This document shows, piece by piece, positions 26,501 through 35,555 of a DNA stretch of 64,000 bases. The notes beneath the pieces were generated by a model, which searched no databases, was not told where the DNA came from, and saw only the letters and a program-made list of their open reading frames with translations. Origin of the DNA: Pseudomonas graminis (lineage in GTDB: Bacteria > Pseudomonadota > Gammaproteobacteria > Pseudomonadales > Pseudomonadaceae); the NCBI RefSeq assembly GCF_004364335.1, contig NZ_SOCR01000016.1, forward strand, positions 1 to 64,000, in the 5' to 3' direction. The translations under genes were made by a program, and so were the position numbers. Every line of letters starts with the position of its first letter. The first letter of the stretch is position 1.

Positions 26501-29500
26501 CAGGTACGCGGCCTGATCGGCGTGGGGCTGCAGGTTCAGGGCTTGCGCCGGCAACAAGCGCCACGCGGCATCGGCCGCCACGCTGATGAGGTCGCCATGG
26601 AAGTCGCCCGGCGCCGACACGTCGCTGATCAACCCGCTTGCGCCACTGTCGGCCAGCACAAACGCCTGACGCTCGGCCGGCCATTTCGGGTCCATCGGCA
26701 CGAACGCGGCGCCACTCTTGAGCACCGCCAGCAGGCCGACGACGAACTCCAGGGAGCGCTCCAGCAGAATGCCCACGCGGCTTTCAACGCCCACGCCGGC
26801 CTGGCGCAGGTGCTGCGCCAGTTGATTGGCCTGGGCATCGACCTCGGCAAAACCGGCGCTGCGCTGTTCGTCTTGCACGGCCAGACCATTCGGTTGTGTG
26901 CGCACGCTGGCATCCCACAGGCTCAGCACATCGGTGGCCGGGAACGCCACGGCTTCGGCAACGACACAGGAAGGCTCGGCGCCAATCTGCAGATCCGCCA
27001 GCCGCACCTGAGGTTGCGCGACGACCTGCGCGCAAATGCGCAGAAGATCTCCGGCGAGACCGGCGATACGCGGTTCGTCGAACAAATCACAGGCATAGGT
27101 GAACACCGCCTGAATGCCCTCGGCGTCGTCGGTGATGTCCAGGCCTAAATCGAAGTGCGCCGAGTAGTCGTCGAGCTGGTTGACGTCCATGCGCACGCCG
27201 GCCATGTCGACGTTCTGCGGCAGCGGAAATTGCTGGGTGAATTTCACCTGGCACAGCGGGTTGTGGCTGAGGTTGCGCGACACGCCGAGGGCTTCGACCA
27301 GTTGCTCGAACGGCAAATCCTGATGGTGTTGTGCGCCCAGCGCGGTCTGGCGCACGGCGTCGATCAGCTTGCTGAACGACTGCTGCGGCGACACCTCGCT
27401 GCGCAGCACCAGGGTGTTGACGAACAGCCCGATCAATCCTTCGGATTCGGTGCAGGTGCGCCCCGCCACCGGCACGCCGACGCGCAAATCAGTCTGGCTG
27501 CTGTAACGCTGCAACAGGGTTTTGTAGGCGGCGAGCATGACCATGAACAAGGTCGCGCCGTGGCGGCTGGCGAGGTCGCGCAGGCCCTGGCTTAAGTCGC
27601 GGTCGAGGGCGATGGCGTAACGGGCGCCGCGATGGCTTTGCCGGGCCGGACGCGGGCGGTCGGCCGGCAGATTCAAAACCGTCTGGGCATCACCCACTTG
27701 CTCACGCCAGTACGCCAGTTGGCGCTGCCCTTCCCCGCCGGCCAGACGCGCGCGCTGCCAGGCGGCGAATTCGGCGTATTGAATCGGCAGCGGCGGCAAC
27801 ACGGGAAGCTGTCCTTGCGCATGGGCGCTGTACAGCGCGGCGAATTCCTTGAGCATGACTTGCACCGACCAGCCATCGGCAATGATGTGGTGCAGCACCA
27901 GCACCAGTTGCTGCCGATCCGGCGCCAGTCGCACGTTGAGCACACGCCACAACGGGCCGTTCTGCAGATCCATCGGCTGCTCGACTGCCGCTTTGGCCAG
28001 TTCGCTCAACGCTTGCTGCGGGTCGGTGTCCTCACTCAGATAATGGCGCTCGATCAGCACCGGGCCTGGCGCGTGAATGCGCTGCACCAGCTTTTCGTTG
28101 GCGTCGATGGCGAAGGTGGTGCGCAGGCTTTCGTGGCGGGCGGCCAGGTCGTCGAGGCTGCGTTGCAGGGCGGCGTCATCCAGCGCGCCAGTCAGGCTCA
28201 ACTGGCCGCACAGGTGATAGGCGCTGCTGTCCGGTTCAAGCTGCGCGAGGAACCACAGGCGCTGCTGGGCAAAAGATTGCTCGGGGTTAGCTTCGCGGGA
28301 GATCAGCGCTACGCCAGCAGGGCGCTCAGTGTTGCGGCCGTGGGTAGAGAGGTGCGCGACGACGTGGGCGTTGAACGCGCCGAGGGTCGGATGCTCGAAC
28401 AGGTGCGCGGGCTCAAGTTTCAGGCCCAGCTCGCTGCTCAGGCGCGACAGCACTTGCACCACGCCGACCGAATCACCGCCCAGGGCGAAGAAGTGGTCGG
28501 CGGCATTCAGGTCGCTTTTGCCGAGGACTTCCTGCCACGCCGCGACGACTTCCGGCAGCAAGGGTGAAGCATCTACAGTGACGGCCACGCTGTCGGCATC
28601 GAGCAAACGCCCGTCCTGCCAGATCGCGAAACTGTCGAGGCTGCCGTTCTGCCAGCCGCTGCGGCAGGCGGAACGCTGCAGTTTGCCGCTGGTGGTGCGT
28701 GGCAGTGCGCCCGGCTCCAGCAGCACGATGACTTTCGGTGCCACCAGAAACAGCTCGGACACCGCGTCGCGCACCGCGTCGCAGATCATCGGCGGCTTCA
28801 TCAGGCGGCGCACGTTGCGGCTGATTTCCAGCGCCAGGCCGACGCCTTCGACGCCCTGCTCGTCCGTTACCGGGAAGGCGGCGATGCGCCCGCGACGCAG
28901 CAGCTCGACGCTCTTCTCCAGGGCCTGCTCGATGTCTTGGGGGTACAGGTTCTGGCCGTTGAGGATGATCAAATCCTTCAAGCGACCGGTGATGAACAGC
29001 TCGTTGTCGCTGGCGATGCCCAGGTCGCCGCTGCGCAACCAGCGCTGGCCGTCTTCCTCGACAAAGGTCTGCGCGGTGGCTTCGGCGTTCCGCCAATAGC
29101 CCTGGGCGACGCTCGGCCCGGCAATCCAGATCTCGCCGACGTGGCCGGACGCGAGGGGCTGCAGCGTCGCCGGATCGACAATGCGCAGGTCGTGATCGGG
29201 CCGGCACCAACCGCAGCCCGGCAGACGGCTTTTGGCATTCTGGTTGGCGAACACCGCCTCGGCGGCGTCCCCGGCGGCCAGCTGGCTGCCGTCGAAATGC
29301 TTGATACCGAACGGCCTGTCGCGCTCGGCGGCGCTCACATACAGGGTCGCTTCTGCCAGGCCGTAACTCGGCGTCAGGGCGCGGCGGTTGAAACCGGCCG
29401 GCTCGAAGTGTTCGCTGAAGGCATCCAGGGTGGCGATGCGAATCGGCTCGGAGCCGGAAAACGCCAGGCTCCAGTTGTCCAGCACAAGGCCCTTCACGGC

Positions 29501-30346
29501 GGCGGGTTTGATGCGCTCGACGCACAGGCGATAGGCGAAATCCGGGCCGCCGGAGAAGGTGCCGCCGTACTGACTCATCGCTTCCAGCCAGCGCGCCGGC
29601 CGGCCGAGGAAATAGTTCGGCGACATCAGCGTCAGCGTGCCGCCGTAGTACAGCGGCAACAGCAGACCGCACATCAGGCCCATGTCGTGGTACAGCGGCA
29701 GCCAGCTGACCCAGCTTTCCGACGCGGGGTCCGAGATGAAGTGCCGAGCCATGGCGATTTCGTTGGCCATGAGGTTGTCGTGGGAGACCATCACGCCTTT
29801 CGGTGCGCTGGTGGAGCCCGAGGTGTATTGCAGGAAGGCCAGCGAGGCGGTGTCGATCAGCGGCGCCTGAAACCCTGCGTGGCCGTCGGTGATCTCCTCG
29901 ACTGCCGCGAAGCGCCCGCCAGCCGGCATGAACGACTGCAACAGGTGCTGGAATTTATCCAGGTCTTCCCGGCGCCCGAGGACCATCTGCGGCGCGGCGT
30001 CGTGGAGGATGCCGGTCAGCCGGTCCAGATGCGTCTGCCGGTTGTACTCGGGGGCGAAGGCCGGCACGGCGATAGCTTTGGCGTACAAACAGCCGAGGAA
30101 CGCCGCCGCGTAATCGGCGCCCGTCGGCAGGATCAGCACGCAACGCTCTCCGCCCTGCACGCCGAGGTGCTGCTGCAGGCAGGCGGCAATCGAACGGGCC
30201 TTGGCATCCAGTTGTGCGTAGGTGGTCAGCAGCGGCGGCTGGTCCTCGTGGACGATGTGTCGAAGGGCAATCCGGTCCGGCTGGGTCTGCGCATAAAAGC
30301 CCACCAGTTCGGGAAAATGCGCGGCCTGATCTCGTATGGATTTCAT
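20588..30346 (-). CDS. Loading NRPS: fatty acyl-AMP ligase, D-Asp module, Dab module
   Basis: This enzyme of about 3252 aa starts the assembly line. Approximate domain centres: fatty acyl-AMP ligase (YTSGSTSAPKG, 173), PCP (GGDS, 622), C (HHIIADGWS, 822), A (1288), PCP (GGDS, 1671), E (HHLAVDGVSW, 1859), DCL-type C (2320), A (2800), PCP (GGHS, 3183). Hand-read pocket codes are DLTKIGHVGK (aspartate) and DIWELTADDK (the Dab code I know from PvdL). The predicted start is therefore fatty acyl-D-Asp-L-Dab. The second C domain has HHALIDAWC where HHxxxDGWS is usual. There is no tyrosine module, unlike PvdL, and no hydroxylase or interface domain could be found. The ATG chosen (MKSIRDQ) has AGGTGA 6 nt upstream. 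The C terminus is acidic, possibly docking with the next NRPS. Confidence 0.93.
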
Positions 30347-30395
30347 TCTTTCACCTGTTTGTATCGGCAAGGCTCAACCCGCAGGCAGCACGAAG

Positions 30396-30433
30396 GCGGC
30401 CCACAACGTTGTGAGAAAAGAGTGGGTGGCCGC
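30396..30433 (-). other. Intergenic hairpin between hydroxylase and first NRPS
   Basis: The 130-nt gap between the ornithine hydroxylase stop and the NRPS start contains GCGGCCCAC and GTGGGTGGCCGC as an imperfect stem, with CACAACGTTGTG as an inner palindrome. There is no T-run, so it does not look like a terminator. It may shape the mRNA between the two genes or bind a regulator. No separate promoter is evident. Confidence 0.35.
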
Positions 30434-30476
30434 TGACGACCACCGCTGTGACGGGTTTCTTCTTTGCTGCCCGGGC

Positions 30477-31823
30477 TTAGCGCGCCAGCTTGAGCGCTAC
30501 GCGCGGCTCGGTCTGCGCCTGCAACGACCCATGGGCAGAGCGCGCCGAACACGGTTGCGCCTGGTCACCGAAGATCGATTCGACGACTTCCTGGGAGCGG
30601 ATTGCGAGCACCGACAACAGGGTGTCGCTCAAGCCGTGGCTGTCCTCGCAGCAACCCTGCAGGAAGATCCCGGCCTCGCTGCCGGGGCTCAGGGGCAAAC
30701 GATAGTGACGGTCGACGTTGGCGCCCTCGATGTATTGCTGAATGCCCGAGAGCAGTTCCAGGTGGTAGTCGCGGCGGTAACCGGTGGCGAGCACGACGAC
30801 ATCGAAGGTTTCGCTGTGCATCTGGTCATGGGGCGCATCGCGCAGGAACAGCTCGATGCCGTCGGCGGCCACTTCGGCGTGCACCACTTCGCGGTTGGTG
30901 AGCATGCGGTGACGCTCTTCGCCGCGCACCTTCTGCTGGTACATGCGCTGAAAAATCGTCTCGATCAGGTCGGTGTCGACCACCGAATAGTTGGTGTTGC
31001 GGAACTCGTCGAACAGCGCGACGCGGCGCTCCTGACTGTGGTTGAAAATGGTGTCGGTGAAGGACGGATTGAAAATCTGATTGACGAAGGGGCTGTCATC
31101 GGAGGGCTTCAGCGCGCTGCCGCGAATCACCAGGGTCGCCTCAACGTTGTCGAAACGCGAGGCCAGGTCTTCGAAGATTTCCGCCGCGCTCTGACCGCCG
31201 CCGACCACCGCCACGCGCACCGGGCCGGGGCGGTTGGCGAGGAGTTTTTCGATGCCGCCGCGATAGCCGGCAGAGTGCAGCACGCGCGCATCTTCCAGAC
31301 CGTCAAAGGCCGCCGGAGACTGGGGAATACCGCCGATGCCGAACACCAGATTGCGCGCGCGACGGCGGGAGATTTCGCCGTGCTCATCGCGAGACAACAC
31401 GTCCATGGCGACGAAGCGGCCGTCTTCGAAATGCGGTTCCACTGACATCACTTCGGCGCCGTAATGGGCCTGTTCGTTGAAGTGCGAGGCGGCCCAGGTC
31501 AGGTAGTCGGTGTACTCCTCGCGGGTCGGGAAGAAGGTCTTCAGATTGATGAAGTCCTGCAGACGACCGCGCTCGTTGAGGTAGTTGACGAAGGTGAAGC
31601 GGCTGGCCGGATTGCGCAGGGTCACCAGGTCCTTGAGGAAGGAAATCTGCATGGTGGAACCGTCGATCAGCATGCCTTCGTGCCAGTTGAACGCCGGCTT
31701 TTTCTCCAGGAAACACACGTGGGGCGCCAGACCGCTGCGCTGGGCATGCTCCTGGGTGGCAATGGCCAAAGCCAGGTTCGACGGGCCGAAACCGATGCCG
31801 ATGAAGTCGTAGACGAGTTCCAT
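30477..31823 (-). CDS. pvdA: L-ornithine N5-monooxygenase (PvdA/IucD/SidA family)
   Basis: An FAD- and NADPH-dependent N-hydroxylase of about 448 aa that makes N5-hydroxyornithine, the hydroxamate precursor. Visible features are the FAD-binding GIGFGPSNLALA near the N terminus, ISFLKDLVTLRNP, the NADPH-binding VAVVGGGQSAAEIF near residue 215 and VVLATGYRRD in the C-terminal half. Similarity to P. aeruginosa PvdA runs through the length (SALKPSDDSPFVNQIF, NTNYSVVDTDLIE, HGLSDTLLSVL), so ornithine is a better guess than lysine. The ATG has GAGGG upstream. It heads the operon that continues into the two NRPS genes and the aminotransferase, and lies behind a PvdS-like promoter and Fur box. Confidence 0.92.
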   Translation of the reverse strand: MELVYDFIGIGFGPSNLALAIATQEHAQRSGLAPHVCFLEKKPAFNWHEGMLIDGSTMQISFLKDLVTLRNPASRFTFVNYLNERGRLQDFINLKTFFPTREEYTDYLTWAASHFNEQAHYGAEVMSVEPHFEDGRFVAMDVLSRDEHGEISRRRARNLVFGIGGIPQSPAAFDGLEDARVLHSAGYRGGIEKLLANRPGPVRVAVVGGGQSAAEIFEDLASRFDNVEATLVIRGSALKPSDDSPFVNQIFNPSFTDTIFNHSQERRVALFDEFRNTNYSVVDTDLIETIFQRMYQQKVRGEERHRMLTNREVVHAEVAADGIELFLRDAPHDQMHSETFDVVVLATGYRRDYHLELLSGIQQYIEGANVDRHYRLPLSPGSEAGIFLQGCCEDSHGLSDTLLSVLAIRSQEVVESIFGDQAQPCSARSAHGSLQAQTEPRVALKLAR

Positions 31824-31920
31824 GCTTCCCTCTCGTAAGGCGCGATGGGCGATCGACTCCGGCAAGCCGAGCGACAAAGTCGCCGGCGCCGGATGGCAGT
31901 TCACGCGCATCAAAAATGTT

Positions 31921-31939
31921 TAAGACTGATTCTCATTAA
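31921..31939 (-). promoter_or_regulatory. Fur box before the ornithine hydroxylase gene
   Basis: TAAGACTGATTCTCATTAA fits the Fur consensus (GATAATGATAATCATTATC type) at most positions. It would overlap the expected transcription start of the hydroxylase-NRPS operon, just downstream of the PvdS-like promoter, which is a repressing position under iron-replete conditions. Confidence 0.6.
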
Positions 31940-31943
31940 CATG

Positions 31944-31969
31944 ACGACTGAGGCTGACAGCTGTTTAGT
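31944..31969 (-). promoter_or_regulatory. PvdS-type iron-starvation promoter of the biosynthetic operon
   Basis: On the minus strand ACTAAAC (31969-31963) is followed after exactly 16 nt by CGT (31946-31944). The iron-starvation box that I recall for PvdS promoters is CTAAAT-N16-CGT, so there is one mismatch in the upstream element and perfect spacing. The PvdS-like sigma gene 1.8 kb upstream is the obvious candidate to read it. Confidence 0.6.
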
Positions 31970-31987
31970 CCCGGTCGCGGAAAATTC

Positions 31988-33682
31988 TTACAACGCCTCG
32001 ACTGACTTCATCTGATAGGCGGCGCCGATCTCTTCCACCGCGTCGCGGCTGGCGTTTTCCCGGCGATCACCCTGCAGTTCGCTGAGCTGCCCGGACTCCA
32101 TCTTCACCAGACGGTCAGCCAGGTCGAAATACTGGTCGTCGTGGCTGATGGCGAACACCGTGACGCCGGCCTTTTTGAACATCGGCAGCAGCTCGCGGTA
32201 GAAGAAACGGCGGAACAACGGGTCCTGATCGGCGGCCCATTCATCCAGCAGCAGAATGTCGCGCTTCTCCAGCAACGCCAGCATCAGCGCCAGGCGCTTG
32301 CGCTGCCCCTGGGAAAAACGCGTGTTGAGCAAGTGCCCGTCGGCGAGCTGCACCTTGTGCTTCATGTGCAGCTTTTCCAGCCAGTGCTCGACGTCAGCTA
32401 CGTCAGCGTTCTGCCCATCGGCACCGAGCAATTGAGCAAACAGGTGGAAGTCGGTGAACACGCTGGCGAACAGCTGACGGTAGGCCAGCCAATCGTCAGA
32501 ACCGATGACCTGGCCGTCGATCAGGATCGCCCCCGCGGACGGCCGATACAGGCCGCTGAGCAAGCGCGCCAGGCTGGATTTGCCGCTGCCGTTGCCGCCC
32601 ATCAGGAACACGGTTTCGCCCCGGCGCAGGGTCAGGTTGACCGGGCCGACATCAAAACCGGGCTCGTCGCCCTGGGGCGCGTAGTGGTATTCGACGTCGC
32701 GCAGTTCGAGGGTTTGCCAGTGGCCGGCGATGTGGCTTGGTGCGACGTCGAAGCTTTCGTGGTGTTCGGCCAGGGCCAGCGACTCGACTTTATCCAGCGC
32801 CACGCGCCCGGAGATCTGCGCCGGAATCGCCGCCACCGCCAGCACTAGCGGCGTGCGCATGAACAGCACGGTCAGCGCATAGGTCGCGGCTACTTCGGTC
32901 GGCGCCCAGCCCAGGCCGTTGGCCAGGTAGAACGCCAGGCCGATGGTGCCGAGGACCATGATGTTGGCCCAGTTGCTGGCCAGGCCGTGATACCGGTCGG
33001 CCAAGGTGAAATGCTCACGGTAGCGCTGGGCGGCGACGTCGAAGGTTTCTTCGTACAGCCGGCGCGCGCGGTCGCGGTTGAGAGTCAGTTCCTTGCGGCC
33101 GTCGATCACCCCTTGGTAGCTCTGGTAGAGCTTGTCTTCGGACTCACGCAGCGCACGGATGTGCGCGTTGAGTTTTCCCACCAGCAGCCAACCGACCCCC
33201 AATGTGAATGCCATCCAGCACAGGGTGGTGATAAACAGCGACGGCGACAGCCAGGCCAGGTAACTGAACGACGCGACGCTGAGCACCGAGCCGTAGATCA
33301 GGTCCGGCAGTTGCACGAAGGCCATGGTCACCGCTCGAATGTCGCTGGACAGGCTGGCAAAGATTTTCGCCCCGCCGATGGATTCGATGCGCTCGATGTT
33401 GGTGTCCAGCAGGCGCTTGACCATCACCCGGCGCAGGCCGTAAACGAACCGGTGACCCAGCGCGGTCAGCGACAAAGAGGCCCCGGACGCCAGCGCCAGC
33501 AGCACGGCGAGCATCAGGCCGAACTGCAACAGCGCGGTGCCGAGGCCTTCGTGGCTGCTGATCATGCGTTGGTTGACGAAGGCAATCACGCCGACGCTCA
33601 ACAGCCCGCTGCTGACGCTCAGCAGCAGCACCAATGCAAGCGGCCAGCGGTATTGCTGGAAGACCAGACGAATTAATTTCAT
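31988..33682 (-). CDS. PvdE/SyrD-like ABC exporter for the siderophore precursor
   Basis: A 564-aa half-transporter of the cyclic-peptide export family, with an N-terminal membrane domain of about six helices (residues 10-320) fused to an ATPase. The ATPase has Walker A GGNGSGKSS (about 375), the signature FSQGQRKRL (about 475), Walker B ILLLDEWAADQD (about 495) and a switch His in AISHDD. In pyoverdine synthesis PvdE moves the acylated precursor into the periplasm; the same role for this lipopeptide is inferred. GGAGT precedes the ATG. It lies 45 nt downstream of the sigma-factor gene, so the two are probably cotranscribed. No outer-membrane efflux partner or PvdQ-type acylase is in the window. 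Confidence 0.88.
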   Translation of the reverse strand: MKLIRLVFQQYRWPLALVLLLSVSSGLLSVGVIAFVNQRMISSHEGLGTALLQFGLMLAVLLALASGASLSLTALGHRFVYGLRRVMVKRLLDTNIERIESIGGAKIFASLSSDIRAVTMAFVQLPDLIYGSVLSVASFSYLAWLSPSLFITTLCWMAFTLGVGWLLVGKLNAHIRALRESEDKLYQSYQGVIDGRKELTLNRDRARRLYEETFDVAAQRYREHFTLADRYHGLASNWANIMVLGTIGLAFYLANGLGWAPTEVAATYALTVLFMRTPLVLAVAAIPAQISGRVALDKVESLALAEHHESFDVAPSHIAGHWQTLELRDVEYHYAPQGDEPGFDVGPVNLTLRRGETVFLMGGNGSGKSSLARLLSGLYRPSAGAILIDGQVIGSDDWLAYRQLFASVFTDFHLFAQLLGADGQNADVADVEHWLEKLHMKHKVQLADGHLLNTRFSQGQRKRLALMLALLEKRDILLLDEWAADQDPLFRRFFYRELLPMFKKAGVTVFAISHDDQYFDLADRLVKMESGQLSELQGDRRENASRDAVEEIGAAYQMKSVEAL

Positions 33683-33727
33683 GGATGACTCCGGGCAGTG
33701 AAAACGGGGGACATGACGCGGCGATGC

Positions 33728-34297
33728 CTAGAGCTCGCCGAGCCGCGCGCGGCAGTGAGACAGGGTGTCGCGCAGGAGGAAGTTGACCATGGTCGGCGAG
33801 GTGCCGATGACCTTGGCCACGTCGCGCTGGGTGTAGCCCTGGATCTGGCTGAGGTCGAAGACGATGCGCATGCGCTTGGGCAGTTCGTTGAGCGCGCCGA
33901 CCAGTTGACCGAGGGACTCGCGACCGGCCAGCACACGCTCGGGGGACACCTCGAAACGGATCTGATCTTGCTGCTCGGCTTCGGCGCCGTGGTTGCGTTC
34001 GAGACGCTGGCGACGAAGGCGGTCGATGGACAGATTGCGCACGACGCGGAACATGTAGCGCGCCGGTTCCGTGGAGGCCAGGTCGCTTTCGAGCATCTTC
34101 ACGAAAGCGTCCTGGACCACGTCTTCTGCCCGGGCGCGACAGCCGAGGAATTTGGCCGCCAGGCGCAGCAGCGCTTCGCGGTGGGTGTTGTAGGTGCCCA
34201 TCAGCGCATCGAGGCGCGGGTCTCTCGCGCCACGGGTGGCGCCAACACACGGTGAGCCGAGCCGTGTGGGCTGGCTCATTGCAGGGCGAAAATCCAT
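33728..34297 (-). CDS. PvdS-like iron-starvation ECF sigma factor
   Basis: An ECF sigma factor of about 189 aa with region 2 (GCRARAEDVVQDAF, RVVRNLSIDRLRRQ) and region 4 (LPKRMRIVFDLSQIQGYTQRDVAKVIGTSPTMVNFLLRDTL). The GCR-RAEDVVQDAF and SPT-VNF--RD patterns match PvdS more than FecI-type factors. No FecR-like anti-sigma gene is adjacent, and the nearby receptor lacks a signalling domain, so control is more likely by Fur at its promoter than by surface signalling. The start is uncertain: ATGs at 34309, 34297 and 34279 are all possible, and 34297 was chosen for the upstream AGGGA and a length close to PvdS. It is expected to drive the hydroxylase-NRPS operon and perhaps the receptor. Confidence 0.85.
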   Translation of the reverse strand: MDFRPAMSQPTRLGSPCVGATRGARDPRLDALMGTYNTHREALLRLAAKFLGCRARAEDVVQDAFVKMLESDLASTEPARYMFRVVRNLSIDRLRRQRLERNHGAEAEQQDQIRFEVSPERVLAGRESLGQLVGALNELPKRMRIVFDLSQIQGYTQRDVAKVIGTSPTMVNFLLRDTLSHCRARLGEL

Positions 34298-34339
34298 CTT
34301 GTTCGACATCCCTGGTAACAAAGGAACGCGAAGGATAAC

Positions 34340-34358
34340 GCAAACGATTCTCATTGCA
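34340..34358 (-). promoter_or_regulatory. Fur box upstream of the sigma-factor gene
   Basis: GCAAACGATTCTCATTGC has the palindromic GATTCTCATT core seen at the other Fur-like sites of this cluster. It lies about 45 nt before the chosen sigma-factor start, so iron would shut off the sigma gene and through it the whole pathway. Confidence 0.6.
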
Positions 34359-34426
34359 ACGTAAGAAAATTTACCGATTGGTGAAACTTTTTCGTCGTGC
34401 TTCGAGTCGTTTTGGCCCTGCAGCCC

Positions 34427-35005
34427 TCATTTCATCAGGCGCAGCTCCAGGTATTGCAGGAGCATGATGGTTTTGCCGTCGTTGATTTCGCCGCTTTCCA
34501 CCATGGCGATGGCCTGCTCGAAATCCAGCTCCAGCACTTCGATGTCTTCGCCCTCCTCCTCCAGCCCACCCCCTTCGCTGACCCGATCGCCGGGCTGGTA
34601 TTCACCGATGAAAAAGTGAATGCGCTCGGTCACTGAACCCGGGCTCATGAAGGCATCGAAGATCTTCTTCACCGAACGCACGACGTAGCCGGTTTCTTCC
34701 TCGGCTTCCAGGCGAATGCGTTCTTCGGGGCTGGCGTTGTCCAGCAACCCTGCTGCCGCTTCGATCAAATAACCGCTGTGGCCGTTGACGAAGGCTGGCA
34801 TGCGGAACTGCCGGGTCAGCACCACCGTGCGGCGCTCCAGGTTGTACAACAGAATCGTCGCGCCATTGCCCCGGTCGTAGACCTCGCGGGTCTGGGACTG
34901 CCAACTGCCGTCACGGCGTTGCAGCTCGAAGCTGTATTTCTTGAGCACGTACCAGTTGTCAGAGAGGAGCTGTTCGTCGGTAATGCGGATGGGGGTGGAA
35001 GGCAT
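34427..35005 (-). CDS. nudK: Nudix hydrolase, NudK-like (GDP-mannose pyrophosphatase family)
   Basis: A cytosolic hydrolase of about 192 aa, close in length to E. coli NudK (191 aa) and similar through the core. NudK is known to cleave GDP-mannose. The Nudix region reads GLLDNASPEERIRLEAEEETGY and is followed by MSPGSVTE, which is characteristic of this branch. The metal-binding EE pair is present. The glutamate that normally occupies position 7 of the Nudix box is a serine here, so activity could be altered. The ATG chosen has AGGA 8 nt upstream; a longer reading frame to 35155 runs into REP sequence and was rejected. There is no obvious link to the siderophore genes. Confidence 0.8.
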   Translation of the reverse strand: MPSTPIRITDEQLLSDNWYVLKKYSFELQRRDGSWQSQTREVYDRGNGATILLYNLERRTVVLTRQFRMPAFVNGHSGYLIEAAAGLLDNASPEERIRLEAEEETGYVVRSVKKIFDAFMSPGSVTERIHFFIGEYQPGDRVSEGGGLEEEGEDIEVLELDFEQAIAMVESGEINDGKTIMLLQYLELRLMK

Positions 35006-35080
35006 ATAGCGGTCCTTGATAAATGCGTTTTTTGATATCGATTGCCGATGGTGATCCCACTGATTCAACGCGATCACCCC

Positions 35081-35240
35081 GTCGGAGCCGGCTTGCTGGC
35101 GAACCCGTCGTGTCAGGCGCTGCGGCGGCGAATGGCCCACCGCGTTCGCCAGCAAGCCGGCTCCTACAGAAGTTGCGTCCGGCGCGGTTCCTCAATGGTG
35201 CAAATATCCCCTGTAGGAGCGCGCTTGCCCGCGAAGGCGT
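35081..35240. repeat. REP inverted pair plus a single second-family REP
   Basis: GGAGCCGGCTTGCTGGCGAAC (from 35084) faces its reverse complement at 35144-35167, forming a REPIN-like pair with a 40-nt loop. About 45 nt further on, at 35211-35240, is a lone element of the other family (TGTAGGAGCGCGCTTGCCC). These fill much of the 550-nt gap between the NudK-like gene and the oxidoreductase gene. Confidence 0.8.
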
Positions 35241-35354
35241 CGGATCAGGCAACGCCGTGTTAAAGGGTCAAACATGCTCGCGCCGCACAAAAACCCCGAA
35301 CTATTGTTTCCATCGATTGCCAACATAGGCACGAACGCCGTTCTGTTTGCCCGT

Positions 35355-35399
35355 GCAAATCCGGATGATGGCGGCACTGATTAACCAGACAAGGATTTG
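35355..35399. promoter_or_regulatory. Inverted repeat upstream of a small reading frame
   Basis: GCAAATCC at 35355-35362 and GGATTTGC at about 35392-35399 form a perfect 8-bp inverted repeat with a loop of about 29 nt. The second arm ends 6 nt before the ATG of the 25-codon frame and includes its possible ribosome-binding AAGGA. It could fold over the start site. Confidence 0.3.
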
Positions 35400-35405
35400 C
35401 CCGCA

Positions 35406-35483
35406 ATGTCCATCAACATGACCATTCTGTTGACCCTTATCGTTTCGTTCTCTATTGCTCTGGCCGGCGTGGTGCATATCTGA
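35406..35483 (+). CDS. Possible 25-aa single-pass membrane peptide
   Basis: A 25-codon frame encodes MSINMTILLTLIVSFSIALA followed by GVVHI. After the first few residues it is almost entirely hydrophobic, long enough for one membrane helix. AAGGA lies about 9 nt before the ATG. It stands alone between REP elements and the terminator of the next minus-strand gene. I do not recognise it. Its composition is far more hydrophobic than chance would usually give, but at this length a spurious frame cannot be excluded. Confidence 0.35.
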   Translation: MSINMTILLTLIVSFSIALAGVVHI

Positions 35484-35510
35484 CGCTGTCGGCCCACGTG
35501 CCATAAGCGA

Positions 35511-35539
35511 CAAAGCCCGACCGGCGCGCCAGATCGGGC
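35511..35539 (-). terminator. Terminator of the galactose dehydrogenase-like gene
   Basis: On the minus strand GCCCGA and TCGGGC form a stem around a GC-rich loop and are followed by TTTG, 16 nt beyond the stop codon of the oxidoreductase gene. The T-run is short, so it is a moderate candidate. Confidence 0.5.
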
Positions 35540-35555
35540 AGTTGTTCGTCAGTTG

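Noticed and set aside
30346..30370. Upstream ATG for the loading NRPS (eight residues longer)
   Set aside because: The internal ATG (MKSIRDQ) has AGGTGA at the right spacing, while the upstream ATG has none.
35005..35155. Longer form of the NudK-like protein
   Set aside because: The extra 50 codons are translated REP sequence (RRVRQQAGS); the ATG at 35005 has AGGA in front and gives the family's normal length.
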